Below, in pieces: positions 24,331 through 36,051 of a DNA stretch of 64,000 bases. This DNA comes from Muscardinus avellanarius (taxonomy: Eukaryota; Chordata; Mammalia; Rodentia; Gliridae): contig OY726563.1 of the NCBI GenBank assembly GCA_963383645.1, forward strand, positions 36,858,331 to 36,922,330. The letters run 5' to 3'. A program made the position numbers and the translations under genes. Every line of letters begins with the position of its first letter. Position 1 is the stretch's first letter. The notes below the pieces were generated by a model. That model did no database searches and was not told the DNA's origin. It was given only the letters and a program-made list of their open reading frames with translations.

Positions 24331-24594
24331 TCTTGAAGCATTATGCTAAAAAAGGAGAAAGGCCCAGACCCTCATCTTCCCCAAGCTATCTTTTTTTCAA
24401 ACTCTGATTACTAAGACTCTGTAAGTCATATTTAGCACCCTGTAGTTGCATTTTACATTTATATATTCCCCCAAAATGAACCCATCCTGCACTCACACAA
24501 AGGTTAAATTACATGTATCAGCCATAGAGGTATACCTCTCAGATCTTCCTCCAAGAAAAAGCTCATCATTCAGGCATAGGAAATACAGTTAGCT

Positions 24595-24781
24595 AGCTGG
24601 GTGAGGTGACACATGCCTGTAATCCCAATCCTTCCAGGCTGAGATAGGAGGATTACATATTTAAGGACAATGCACAGTAACTTAACTAGACCTTGTTTCA
24701 AAATTTAAAAGGGGGTTGGGGATGTAGGTCAGAGGTAGAGGGCCTCTGGAGTTCAATCCCTAGTACCACACGCAGAAAAAA
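24595..24781 (+). mobile_element. Composite B1-ID SINE
   Basis: 'agctgggtgaggtgacacat', 'gatgtaggtcagaggtagag' and 'ttcaatccctagtaccacac' are present, with a shortened middle. Perfect 15-bp target-site duplication GAAATACAGTTAGCT at 24580-24594 and 24782-24796. Confidence 0.92.
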
Positions 24782-24796
24782 GAAATACAGTTAGCT

Positions 24797-27155
24797 GAAA
24801 GCTTCCAGCTCTGGAGGTAAGGCTTCCCAAGAAGCCTCAGATAATTAATGAACACAGCAGGACTCCTAGAGCCTGGTCATTTACTTCCAAAGTGGGATTC
24901 CTCTAATGAACTCTCTTATTTGGGGCTTTTCACTGCGTTGGTCAAGACTTCATCATATGTGCATCGTAGCCTGAGTCTTGCTTCTTTCCAGCTTTCCTCC
25001 CAGATCAGGCCAGTATCATGGTCTAAATCTTTTTCCTATCTAATCCTTGTCTGTCTATTGCCCCTTTTGCAGGTATCTAACCCCTAACATACCACTTACA
25101 TTTCTGAGTCCATCTCAGCATGTTTCTTAGAGGACCCAACTAACACACTATACAGTGAATGGCAGAGCTAGAGACAGAAGGTTCAAGGTAAAACCATTTT
25201 TTGCAAGACATATTTTCCTAGATAAGGCAGCTATGATAAAGCTATGTAATTCTAGTTCAGTAAAGCAGATTGTGCTTAATATGCCAAATGGCTTCTCTTA
25301 GCTGGAGGAAGCACCTCCCTGAGACCTGTCAGGCACTAGGATTTATGGGACCATTTCCATCTTAGTGATCCAGCCCCTCTTTATGAGTATGATTACTTTG
25401 CAGCTCTGCCATAGGTATTTACCATCAGGGCCATTATAGCCCACTGAGTCATCCAGGAGAGAAATCCAAGTTGATAATTAACATCCTGAGGAAGGTAATT
25501 GAGAAACACTTAAGCATGGGGCTATAACTTCTGGCTCAGTGTCAGTAAGGACAACCTGTAGGGCATATCATACTTAATGAGTCAGTAGCTACCTAAGATG
25601 ATTATAAAACCCCAAAGCATATTACTTTTATCAGTATATGCAGGAGCTGCAGATTATGTCCTTTTGACCTATTTTGTGCTTTTATTCTCAGCTAAATAAT
25701 AACCATCCAGGAGTGGAGGAAACAAATGATTCTTCTGCTTATTAAGGAATTTTGGGTGTCCATGGTATGTTCTTATAAATAAAAAACTTGCAGAGCAGGA
25801 GCTTTTTTCCTTTGCTTCATGAGTTAATTTTCTGTTTTGGTTATGAAGATGATTCTCCTTCTTACTTTGAAGTTACTTAAAAGTAGTGGACAAACACACA
25901 TCACAGTCCACAGACAGAGCATGCATTGATAATGAAAAAGGACTACATTAGGTTTAACCTTGTAAAGAAAAACAGCACCCTGCAAGTAAAGGGGGAAATA
26001 CATTTAGAACCAAGGCACCTATCTACCCAACACTGGTAGAGTCTTCCTAAATGGCTGGGATAGATTCAAATACTAATGGCTTAAATGTAACTGTCAGTTA
26101 CTCCCAGAAGGATATTATTTCATCTCTACTCAATTCTCAACATATTCTCTTCTTAACCTCTATGCTGTCATACATGTTCTGTATTCACATATATAGAAAA
26201 TGGATGACTTTTTACCATAATAATCCATAATAGTATAAGCTTAGGTCCTCTGGTAAGTTGACACTGAGCATGAGTAAGGAGTACAACAATTAAGTTGGAG
26301 AGAAATACCTGTGAAAACTGAATGGGAAGAAAGCAGGTTAGATATATAGAAAGACATCAAAATGAAAGAATGCTTATGCAAGAAAAGAAGGAAGGAAGCA
26401 GAATCTGGCAGGCAGATCTTCGGGATACAGTGCATATGTGACAAATTTGGCCAATACAGTGGGTAGCACTGAAGCATAGGTTGTTCATTATCAGAAGCAG
26501 CTATCCCCTAGTGTACCCCACTATGCCCAGTTTCAGTCATTGTCTTGGAGCTGTCCAAGAAGAATATGGCTTAACTTAAATGTGACAATTGGTTTCAAAT
26601 GCTGCAGTTTGAGGCTGCTAGCTAACAGCCCTACTCACCACTCCATTGATAAGCTAGTTCTTTATGACGGGAGATCCAAGCAGCACGCCTCTGTGGCCAC
26701 CATTATAACCTAGTCTGTCGGGACTATTATACAAAGAGCAAGGTATTATTTTGTAGTCACATTACATGTTCTTCACAGATTAAGTATCGTTCTATTTTGT
26801 CCTCAAGTTTAGAATCCAAGCTAAGAAAACAGCTATCTACACTGTCAGTAGATATGGTAAAAGGGTAAATCTAGTAGGTTTCATGCTAACATGAACTCAG
26901 GATGTGCTGACCAAGATGGATCACATAGTCCTACTCAAACAAGAAGGGGCAGGAAGTCTGATCTCACAAAGTACTTAGAAAATGGAAAGAAACTGAAACA
27001 AGCTACACCAATGACTACAACAGTAAACAAATTGGTGAATTCCTCAGTCTCCTTTATATTCTATCCAAACAATAAGGGAACAATCTGTGGGGGTCCTAAT
27101 AAGATCAAATGTTTATTTGTTTTTTAAAAAAAACTGATAACAAGTAATCATTTCT
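24797..27155. other. Long unassigned stretch
   Basis: Over 2 kb without a repeat I can name. Open frames are below 80 codons, with no domain or splice-consistent exon that I can support. It may hold old repeats too diverged to recognise by eye. Confidence 0.4.
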
Positions 27156-27632
27156 CTACGAATTCTTTCCATTTGTAGAAGTGGAGAAATTTAATCTCAA
27201 TTTTTTATAAGAAAAAATAAAACATGTTCTTTTGATTGAGTGCAAGACAAATACGAGCTTAGTGTTTGGGAGAAGGAATATTGGAGCTCTAATTTTTTGA
27301 AGAGTTGGAACAGAAATACTCAGACCCCCCCCCCGTCCATTTCTAGTAGTTATTGGAACTAAGTTTTCTGATAAAGTGATGGGTAATTCTGTTAGGAACC
27401 TTTTACAAGGGAAGAAAACGAGACCAAAAAATATTTCCTGCGATTCAAAGTTACTGAACCCAATTTTAGTGGCTGAAGGTATTTCTGGCTGATGCCTAAT
27501 ATGGAAAAGATAGCAACACCTTAATAATGAAACTTTCTTGAAAGTAGAAAGATGCTGGATCAGGATGCTGTTTCTAAAACAAGATTTATGCTGCCCAAAG
27601 AGACTATGGCTCTGGGTTTCTGAAAAGGCCAA
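27156..27632 (-). other. Unrecognised 158-codon open frame, probably non-coding
   Basis: One of the longest open frames outside L1. The product would be basic and rich in Phe, Ser and Leu, with no domain, signal peptide or membrane segment that I recognise. The plus strand carries a run of 10 C near 27326. No upstream or downstream gene structure is visible. Chance occurrence in sequence without stops is the likeliest explanation. Confidence 0.15.
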
Positions 27633-27733
27633 CTGAAGAACTGCACCAAAGCCCCTCCCTTGTCATGCAATTTAACCCCAGAGAAGTAACTGTGAGTGGA
27701 GATACTAACAAAACCTTGTAGGTAAAGAACTGT

Positions 27734-27931
27734 GGGTTTTTTTTTTTTTGGTGGTATTGGGGTTCCTGGAAAACCTTCTACCTCCGGGCTACACTCCCAG
27801 ACCCAATTTTATACTTTTTTTATTTGGAAACAGAGTTTCTTAAGCCAGCACAGCTGGCTTCAAACCTGCGCAATCCTCCTGTCTCTGCCTCCCAAGCGCG
27901 GAGATTATAAGCGTGCACCACCATGCCTGGC
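27734..27931 (-). mobile_element. Composite B1-ID SINE (short form)
   Basis: On plus: a T-rich tail, 'cctccgggctacactcccag', short linker 'tcttaagccagcacagctgg' and the end 'caccaccatgcctggc'. Exact flanking duplication AAGAACTGT at 27725-27733 and 27932-27940. Confidence 0.92.
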
Positions 27932-27940
27932 AAGAACTGT

Positions 27941-28404
27941 AATTTAAAGACCTAGGCAAGTCTTGGATAAACCATACTTATGGGTAACACAGCAATTGCT
28001 AGTACCGAATCAAAAATAACATGTCAAAAATCATTACAGGTCACTTGATACCGAATTAATTGTATGGCAAGACAAAGGGGATGCCCCCCTCTCCTTCAAG
28101 TTCCAAGAAAGTTCATTGCTTTTCTACTTCTCAAGGTATGTCAATGTGGACCCTTAGAATAGGCTAAACCACTATTTTTGTGCCTATTACAAAGAAAGGA
28201 ATCTAGAGAGAAAGACTGAGCTCCCCAACTTGAATGAAGTGAAAAGGGTTGACACACAGGGTATTATAGCTTGAGAAATTATTTTTTCCTTGAATCTAAT
28301 ATTCAGAAAACATTAATAAATAAAGCCATATTTAATGTCCAGAAAAATCCCCAAGGAAATTTTTCTCTAATTTGTTTTTATATGACCTGTCCTAGTTCCT
28401 AGTA
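27941..28404. other. Unassigned sequence
   Basis: Nothing recognisable. Confidence 0.4.
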
Positions 28405-28665
28405 ATCTGCTGTAGTTTGGATGCTAAATGTCTTCCAAAAGTCCATGTGCTAAAGCCTTGATTCCCAGAGTGCTGCTATTGGAAGCGGTAGAAACTTTGA
28501 GAGGTAGGAACTTGGGGGTAATATAAGTAAGCATCAGCCAGTGGAGGTTGGACTTAAAGACTGAATAGTAGGCCATGTTAATACCCAAAATCATTCCTCT
28601 TCCAGTCAAGATAGGCAGTGTTATTAGAAAGAATAGGTGACACAATCTAGTTTACCCCGAGGAGC
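28405..28665 (+). mobile_element. MaLR LTR fragment
   Basis: 'tgctgtagtttggatgctaa', 'tcttccaaaagtccatgtgc' and 'gtgctgctattggaagcggt' match the 5' part of a MaLR-type LTR. The 3' part is lost or unrecognisable. Confidence 0.65.
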
Positions 28666-28784
28666 TATTTTTCCACAAGACTTCCTAGTGTCTCACTGAA
28701 ATAAAAACTCTAACTCCTAGCTCCACTGAGAAGAGGCATGAAGCTCACATGGAGACTACTACTACACATACAGAGATCACTGCC

Positions 28785-29445
28785 ACAGTTTTAATGTGGT
28801 TTGCCCCTGTAAAAACTTATATGGAGTCTTAATTCCCCAATGTAACAGTATTAAGGCAGTGAAGCCTTGAAGAGGCATTTGGGGTTATGAGAAATCTACC
28901 CTCATGATTAAGTCAACTGTTTTTCCTGAGAGACTGGGTTAGTTCTCTTGTCACTGGATTAGGTCTCACAGAACTGGATTAGTGACCGACCATGAGATCA
29001 GGTTATTTTACCGCAAGTTTGGCTTCACAGCTCACTTTCTATTGCTTATTCTCTTTCTAGGTGACTGCTTTATTTTCATATGTTCTTTGTGTATGTGTAT
29101 GTGGTACTGGGGATTGAACCCTGGAGCACCCTACCACTGAGATACACCCCCAATCTTTTTTACTTTTTATTTTAAGAAAGGGTCTCACTAAGCTGCCAAC
29201 TCTGTCCTCGATCCTGTAATCATCCTGTCTCAGTCTTCCAAGTACTGTGATTATAGGCATGTACTACTATGCCTGGCTTCCTCACATGTTTTTGCCATGT
29301 GATATTATCTACCATGAGACCCTCAATAGAAACTTATTCTGATACCAGGCTCTTGGAACCCCCAACCCCTGAGTTAAATACACTTCTTTTTAAATTTCCT
29401 AGCCTTGGGTATATTTTGTTAGAGCAACACAAAATGAACTAAGAT
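28785..29445 (+). mobile_element. MaLR-type LTR split by a SINE
   Basis: The left part runs from 'ttttaatgtggtttgccccт'-like sequence (28791 on) through 'cttaattccccaatgtaaca'. The right part resumes after the SINE at 'gtttttgccatgtgatatta' and ends 'gttagagcaacacaaaatga'. The order fits an MST/MLT-like LTR. The SINE at 29083-29278 interrupts it. Confidence 0.65.
29083..29278 (-). mobile_element. Composite B1-ID SINE
   Basis: On plus: 'tggtactggggattgaaccc', 'gggtctcactaagctgccaa' and 'atgtactactatgcctggct' in antisense order. It sits inside an older LTR, so the LTR predates it. Confidence 0.88.
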
Positions 29446-29639
29446 GCCCATGTAGACTCATGTTTAGTGAAATGTAGTGGCTAGACAATGAGCGTGAAGA
29501 CCAAGGGGCAAATGACATCAGGGGTCAGATGTCTCTACTTCTCTCTGGCATTTAGACTACATCTTCATCATCTGTTATATGTATGGCACTAATCTCTTGT
29601 GACTACAAAAGTCAAGAAGCAATGATGTGGGGCAATACA

Positions 29640-29644
29640 TTCTC

Positions 29645-29700
<56 letters not shown>

Positions 29701-29732
29701 TCCCTCTCTCTCTTCCCCCCATGTGGTGTGGG

Positions 29733-29781
<49 letters not shown>

Positions 29782-29784
29782 TGT
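29640..29784. repeat. Compound (TC)n-(GT)n microsatellite
   Basis: About 70 bp of TC repeats (29640-29712) followed by GT repeats (29729-29784). Low-complexity open frames in several frames here are artefacts. Confidence 0.97.
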
Positions 29785-30175
29785 TGAGGAGCAATATATC
29801 GAAAGATTGAAAGTGCAGGTACTAATTGGAAACTAGCAAGCATTATGGAAAGTACACTGACACATGTGGCATTAGGAAGCAGGTATTTTTCTTACTGGAT
29901 GCTATAAAATTCAGAAAAAAAAAACTGCAAAGAGGCAGAGTGAAAGAAAACTTGGGTTATTATTTTAGAAACTGATTTTGAAAAGAATATTAAAAACAGC
30001 TTGTTACTGGAAGATACAGCTGACCTCACAAATAAGCAGATGCATCTCTACCACCAGGAGACAGTTTTAGAAAGGATTTCCCCTTGTTAGCTCAAGTTTA
30101 TTCTTATCCCTAAGCACAAACTGCCTAGGGGATTTGGACACAGACTGATTGCAGAATTGCATATGTTGAGAGCCA

Positions 30176-30410
30176 GAGTAGCATAATAGTATGGAACGCA
30201 GACTTTGGAACCCTGTGTTGAAAAACCATGGATGTGGCATTTAACTAGCTGTGTGCCAGTGAATTTTTTACTTAACCTCTCTAAGTTTCATTATCCATAT
30301 TCAACAGACAAAGTAAAAATGCCTAATTTGCCCAACCATGATAAGAATTCCCTGGCAATATGCGAAATGTGCTTAGTACAGTTCCTGAAACATAATTATG
30401 CAAAAGATGT
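30176..30410 (+). mobile_element. MIR SINE
   Basis: 'agtagcataatagtatggaa', 'cagactttggaaccctgtgt', 'tttaactagctgtgtgccag', 'cttaacctctctaagtttca' and 'gtgcttagtacagttcctg' follow the sense MIR consensus in order. Confidence 0.85.
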
Positions 30411-30540
30411 TTGCTTTAAACATTTTGTTATCTCATTTTAAGATTATATGGCACAGCCGAAATCAGAAATATAATATTTAGGTCTTTAAACTCAGATATT
30501 AACTTGCTTTGAAATTTTGTTCTAACAAATAATATTACCT

Positions 30541-30875
30541 TAAAGCGTTTCCCTCTCCCCACCTCCCAGCCCCACAGTTAGGTTGCCTTATTTGCTCCTC
30601 TATAGGATCTCTTTTTTCACCTGGAGTTCCTCCTATGACCCCATTCACCCAAGCTTTCACATATTAGGGAAAGCATCCAATTAATCGCATGATGTACTTA
30701 TTCGTATCGAAGTCAACCACTAAACCAAGCATGGGAGGGAGGGATGGGGAGGGAGTGAGATGGGGACTGGGTGAGGGCTGGCTGGGTGACGTGTGTATTT
30801 ACACCTACACAAGATTTTTTACCCCATTATGGTATATAAATACAATACACCAATAAAACAATTAAATCTAAAAAG
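30541..30875 (+). mobile_element. Short L1 3' end with 5' inversion
   Basis: 30541 to about 30685 is L1 3' UTR in antisense ('cacatattagggaaagcatc' is the reverse complement of the 'gatgctctccctaatatg' region). About 30686-30875 is the downstream 3' UTR in sense, ending in an A-rich tail. Exact 13-bp duplication AATAATATTACCT at 30528-30540 and 30876-30888. Antisense upstream part plus sense downstream part within one target-site duplication is the twin-priming signature of L1. Confidence 0.88.
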
Positions 30876-30888
30876 AATAATATTACCT

Positions 30889-31058
30889 AAGTGTAGTGGT
30901 ACACCCTATAATCCAAGTGCTTTGGAGGCTGGGGCAGGAGGATCACAGGTTCAAAGTCAGCCTTACCAACTTAGAAAAATAAAAAAATAAAAATAAAAAG
31001 ACTATGTGTGTAGCTCAGAGGTATAACACCCCTGGGTTATACTCATAGTACCACAAGA
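30889..31058 (+). mobile_element. Composite B1-ID SINE
   Basis: 'aagtgtagtggtacacccta' head, 'ggaggatcacaggttcaaag' and an ID-like half 'tgtgtgtagctcagaggtat'. It abuts the right target-site duplication of the L1 at 30541-30875. Confidence 0.85.
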
Positions 31059-32871
31059 AAACAGAACAATATTGTTCGTTTAAGTATATTTTTACAAGTT
31101 GTTTACACAAATGCACAGTTTAGGGAATGGAAAGATGGTTTCCACCACTTTTCTAGGTTCTTTGGCTCAGCAAAGAATTAAATTGGCATAACAGATTAAC
31201 AGAAGAAAAAATATTTAATTATATATGTATCCATGGGATCCCCACAAAATATGAAACTCTGAAGAATGGCTGGTAGATCAAAGTTTATTGCATCCTGAGC
31301 TACAGCAAAGAAAAGGACCTGGGAGCTTGGGGGAATGTGAAAGAGGTACACAAGTAATAAGAAGATGAGAGGAAATGTATGATGTTGTGTTATAATACAG
31401 ATAAAAGTCTCTTGGGTAATAAAAGTTGTTTGGAGTAGCCCTCTTCCTGAAACAAATATTTTTACCAATACAAATTTTGTTTACAAATGAAAATTTCTTT
31501 TTAAAAAGGACAGCTTTTTAGAGTAACCCTTGCATCTACAGTTTGTAAGAATAACCAGCCCAAAATATGCCAAAGAAGTATATTTAGGCGTGGCATATTC
31601 TCATATCCTACAGTTATATTTTGTGGTAGTGATCTCAGTCCAATGGCAGAAATCCATAATTGTTTTACCTACCATGATTAAGCCCTACCATATTGAATAT
31701 TACAAAAAAAAAAAAAACAAATTCTGGCAAAGCAGGACTCTAAGATTATGGTACAGTGCTGTCATCTGGTGGTAGGAAATCCTGGAACTTGGAATTGAAG
31801 TTCTCTCATTTATTGCTTCTGGAAGAGAATATGTCAGTACCCATCATAAGCTTTTTGTTGGTCTGCTATGTTTTACATCTCTTTTCAGTTCTAAAATATA
31901 AATCAGTTTTAGGCTTTTTTAAAGAAAAATCAAGTTCAAATGATTTACCAAAATATGAAATGCTGTATGTCTCACCTAAAAACTAACTAAATAAAAACTA
32001 AACAATACCATTTTATAACTAACAGATTACTCAGTGTTTAAAACATAAAATACTAACTGGTGACAAAAATATGGAAATATAGGAACTACTGCTATCCAAA
32101 AAATAATGCTGTTGCTCATGTTGCAAAGGTTGTTTTGCTCTTTCAGTAGAAATTTAGCAGTGCCTAGCCAAAGTAAATATGCATGTGACCTATAGTTCAG
32201 CAATTCTAATTCAGGGACTGTACCCTACACTTCCCTGTGCTCAAGGACATGTATTACAAAGATAAAAGTAATATAGGCTATGGAATAATTAATATATAGC
32301 ATCATTATTTGTAATATCAGAAAGAATTTGGAAAGGTTTCAAATGTTCGGCAAAATGAAGATGGTTAATTTTTCATATACATAAACCTAAAAGCATAAAG
32401 CAATAACACAATAAACTGGATCTACATTTATCTACATTTATCAACAGAAATAACACTTGAAAAGAGTGAAAAACACACACTTCAGAATAGCATACTACAT
32501 GATGCTATTTATGTGAACATTAAAAACACAAAAAAATAGTATATACTATTTCTTAGAAAACTAAACATTTAATAAAATATCAAATTATAAATGGAACTGA
32601 CACTGGAGACAGGAACTTATGACACCTGGCATTTATAGTTATTTCTGGTTAAGGATTAGGGAGTGGGAAAAGACACATTCCATACATTGTAAGAGTAGGG
32701 AGTAGGGGAAGCCTTTTAAGTAACAGATTGTGAATGGAAGCCAAGGAGTTTATCCACCATTTTATGCCCTGTTCTAGTTCTTGTCTTTCTCAAAAAGAAT
32801 CCCACCAACTTCAAGACAGTGGTTGTCTATGTAAAGAAAGAAAAGAGAATTTAATTAAGAAGTTAATACCT
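31059..32871. other. Unassigned AT-rich stretch
   Basis: No gene is supported. 32080-32680 vaguely resembles an old LINE 3' region ('tactacatgatgctatttat'), but I cannot confirm a family. Confidence 0.35.
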
Positions 32872-32883
32872 GTAGTGTTTCAT

Positions 32884-33122
32884 GTGTTTTAGGGATGTTG
32901 TGTTATGTATGTATGTTTGTTTGTTTGTTTGTTTGTTTGTTTGTTTTAGTACTGGGGATGAATCCAGAGGCATACTACCCCAAAGCTACACCACCAGAGA
33001 CTTTGTTGAAAATATGAAGCAGAATGTCACTAAGTTAGTGCACACTGGCCTCAAGCCTGCAATCCTCCTGTCTTAATCTCCCAAATCCTGGGATTACAGA
33101 CATGTACTGCCATGCCAGTCTT
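32884..33122 (-). mobile_element. Composite B1-ID SINE with (TTTG)n tail
   Basis: A (TTTG)n run (about 32910-32945) is the expanded antisense tail, followed by antisense ID-like and B1-like halves ending 'catgtactgccatgccagtc'. Flanking duplication GYAGTGTTTCAT (one mismatch) at 32872-32883 and 33123-33134. Confidence 0.9.
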
Positions 33123-33194
33123 GCAGTGTTTCATTTCTTAAAATTAATTTCCCGAGTTTTATGTAGACTTTTATTAATTGTATTCTCTATTTTT

Positions 33195-33560
33195 ATGTGT
33201 ACTTGTATCCACACATTGGAATAGTGTTCAACCACAAGAAAGAATAAAATTCTGATACATGCTACAATATGGACAAACCATGAGGACATGCTTCAAGTCA
33301 GTTACATAAAAGGACAAATATTATATGATTTCACTTATGAGATACATAGAATAGGTGAATATATTCAGACACAAAGTCAAAAGAGGTCACCAGGGTCTAA
33401 GGACAGGTAGTATAGGAAGATTCTGTCTGGGATTATGAGAAAGTTTTAAAGATGAACTGTGGTAATGTTAGCACAACAATGTATTTAATACCACAGAATC
33501 ATTCACTTAAAAGTGGTTAAAATTGTAAGTTTTGTGTTCTGTATATTTACTGTAAGAATA
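33195..33560 (+). mobile_element. Ancient L1M 3' end
   Basis: 'ttggaatagtgttcaaccac', 'ttatatgatttcacttatga' and 'attgtaagttttgtgttctg' follow the L1M ORF2 end and 3' UTR order. Highly diverged. Confidence 0.7.
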
Positions 33561-33579
33561 AACTAATAAATCCATAATC

Positions 33580-33668
33580 CAGGGATGAAGATGTAGCTCA
33601 GTAATAGAGCATGTGTCTACCATGAAAGAGGTCCTGGGTTCCATTCCCAGCACTACAAAGACAAAAAA
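33580..33668 (+). mobile_element. ID-type SINE (tRNA-derived)
   Basis: Contains A-box-like GTAGCTCAGTAATAGAGC and B-box-like 'ggtcctgggttccattccc' with a CCCAGCACTACA end and an A-rich tail. It stands alone, without a B1 half. Not a tRNA gene: no cloverleaf with an acceptor stem. Confidence 0.8.
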
Positions 33669-33814
33669 ATAGAATTTAGTTTCTATCCCCTGGGCAACCA
33701 CTCAGATGTGACAGAGAAGTATGTCACATCCATAGCAACCCTTGCACTTGTAGTACAGAAGTCAGTGGAAAGGCAAGGAGATGGCTGTAGCTTGGTATTT
33801 AGTTAGAGCTGTTG

Positions 33815-34012
33815 TAATAGAATGAAGCCAAAGTGTAGGATTTGATAACGGAAAATAATTTTATACAATATTTTATACTGCATTTTGACTGTTACCTGTC
33901 ATATGGGGTTAGGTATTGAATTCTTTATTACCTATGGTATCATATTGACACTGAAAAAGTTCCAAATTTGGAGCATTTCAGTTCAGATTAAGGATGTTCA
34001 ACCTGTACTAGA
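33815..34012 (+). mobile_element. Ancient repeat with GGTTGAGCATCCC-type termini (copy 3, right part)
   Basis: 'ttttatacaatattttatac', 'ggagcatttcagttcagatt' and the right end 'aaggatgttcaacctgta' match the other copies at 17886 and 20725. Confidence 0.5.
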
Positions 34013-34069
34013 TATTCTTGACCTCTGACCAATAGGAGACTAGAGCCAGTTGGGCCTGCATTTGAGCAA

Positions 34070-34085
34070 TCTCTGTCTCTCTCTG

Positions 34086-34120
<35 letters not shown>

Positions 34121-34144
34121 TTCACACACACACACAGACACACA

Positions 34145-34185
<41 letters not shown>
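34070..34185. repeat. Compound (TC)n-(CA)n microsatellite
   Basis: TC/TCTG repeats (about 34070-34122) then CA/CAGA repeats (34123-34185). Overlapping open frames on both strands derive from it. Confidence 0.97.
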
Positions 34186-34186
<1 letters not shown>

Positions 34187-34189
34187 ACT

Positions 34190-35487
34190 TACCATGCCAC
34201 AGGGGAGGTACAACTTCCATAAACATACTGAGGAGTCTGGGCTGCAGGGACAGGACACCAGAAGGTGGCAGCAAAAGACCATCTAGAGAAAAAGTCCTCT
34301 GCCAGATGCCCAGTAAAAGAGAAGGAAGACCTAAGTTCACTTTGACTGCTAGGTACCCACCTGGGTTCTGGACTGAGCCTAGAAACACCGTGCTTGAGGC
34401 CAGGAGACATACAAAAGGTACAAAATAACCAAGAGTCAATAATTCCAGAAAGGGTACTTCCAAAAGTGAGAGGAAGACTGGGAAAGATTCAGGTGAAACT
34501 ATCCAGTTAAACTCACTGAACAATTCTTATTTTCTATGGTCCATGGACCCAAAGCTGGGTAAAGCAATGATTTACCCTGAGAGAGTAAAGCCAGATACAC
34601 ACCCACAAAGAAAAGCACAAGGAAGGTGAAGGCCCAAGGTTTTGGGGATGACTCCTGCATTGGTGTTTTGCTTTGACGTTCTACTCCTTACTGATTTTTG
34701 CCCTGAAAGGCTGATCTGTGTAATCTTGAAGCCAGAGGACAAAGGAGACTGTGAATATGGTGTAGAGATCAGAAGGAATGAGGTAGTTACACTTGGGCTT
34801 ATTTCTATTACTCCTTCCCTGAAAAGTTGTCTTTGTCTGGCCTTGTTGAAGAAAGCCCCTGACCCTGCCAAGGGACATGCTCTATGGAATTATTTCATAT
34901 TCTCATTTCTAGCAACCACTTCTCCCCTCCATCACCTCTGACCTAGTGGTGGTATTAGCAGCTTGCTAGTCTTGGTTTCCTGCACTATTTTATGTAGCCT
35001 TCTTCACCATGCCTATACTTTAATTAAACCCATTGCAAATAACCCTTTCCTCAGTGATCCTAGTTGTTGTATGCCACTCGTTTTCTGTTGCAACCCTGCC
35101 TGAAACACCACCTAGCTGAACCATGTTTGTCCTCTAAGCTCAGCTAAAGATGTGAAATATCCAGACCGAATAATTTTTGAGTAATTCATTACCACCAAAA
35201 AATAAATTATAAGACTAGCCATGGAATTTCAGTTGAAGCTAAAAGGAGGGTAACATGAGACATGAGACTTTCTTGACATGGCGCCAGCATCTTGAATACT
35301 GTCTCATCAAGAAAGGTAGTTCTTGAAATGCATTGATTAGTGTAATGTTTAAGAATCTTGAATAAAGTTTCTACCTAATGTGGGGCATTGAGACAGAGGT
35401 TAAGGCAGAAAATTTGCAATGTAGAAACCAGTTGGGGGAAATTTACCACAATCTAAGCAAGAGATGCAAAAGATGAGAATTAGAATT

Positions 35488-35490
<3 letters not shown>
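34190..35490. other. Unassigned sequence
   Basis: Open frames of 73-133 codons on both strands (34122-34523 and 34572-34941) overlap each other, partly run into the microsatellite, and show no domain. No gene call. Confidence 0.4.

Positions 35491-35522
<32 letters not shown>
35491..35522. repeat. (TC)n microsatellite
   Basis: Sixteen TC dinucleotides, uninterrupted. Confidence 0.97.
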
Positions 35523-35524
<2 letters not shown>

Positions 35525-35839
35525 GAATATTTGCTATATAAAAATCAATAGAACTAGACACTGAGATAATTAGGGGTATCAAGGTAGGAATATAAACTAC
35601 CAGATGTTGAGAAGTTACAAAATTGAAACTATTAACTTAATAGGTAAAGGAAAGCATGCCAGTAAAGAAATGCACTGATGTGTTCACTGAGAGGAAAATA
35701 TAAAGGTTTTGAAAGGGGAGCTTGGAATGGTTCTGCTAATTAAAGATTTAAAACTAGCACTCTGGATAGAATAAATCTTTAAGTCTGACAAGGTTGGTTT
35801 ATTCAATTCCTATCATTTATTGCTTAAGAACATTAGTTA

Positions 35840-36037
35840 CACTGGGCGTGGTGGCACAGGGTTTTAATCCCCGCACTTGGGAGGTGGAGACAGGAGGATC
35901 ACGCAGGTTCGAAGCCAGCCGTGCTGGCATAAGAGATCCTGTTTCCAAATAAAAATATAAAAAAATAGGTCTGGAAGTGTAGCCCAGAAGTAGAAGGGTT
36001 TCCAGGAACCCCAGTACCACCAAAAAAAAAAAAAAAA
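35840..36037 (+). mobile_element. Composite B1-ID SINE (short form)
   Basis: 'ctgggcgtggtggcacaggg' head, short linker 'gccgtgctggcataagagat', ID-like 'ggtctggaagtgtagcccag' and a long A-tail. Perfect 14-bp target-site duplication AAGAACATTAGTTA at 35826-35839 and 36038-36051. The clean duplication and intact tail suggest recent insertion. Confidence 0.95.
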
Positions 36038-36051
36038 AAGAACATTAGTTA

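Noticed and set aside
29583..29843. Open frames with Ser-Leu, Arg-Glu or Cys-Val repeats
   Set aside because: They are translations of the TC/GT microsatellite in all frames, with no start context or domain.
33580..33668. Possible tRNA gene with A-box and B-box
   Set aside because: No cloverleaf or acceptor stem, and it has an A-rich tail and CAGCACTACA end. It is an ID-type SINE.
34040..34523. Overlapping open frames on both strands up to 133 codons
   Set aside because: They run through the TC/CA microsatellite, and the unique part shows no domain. Mutually overlapping frames on both strands argue against coding.
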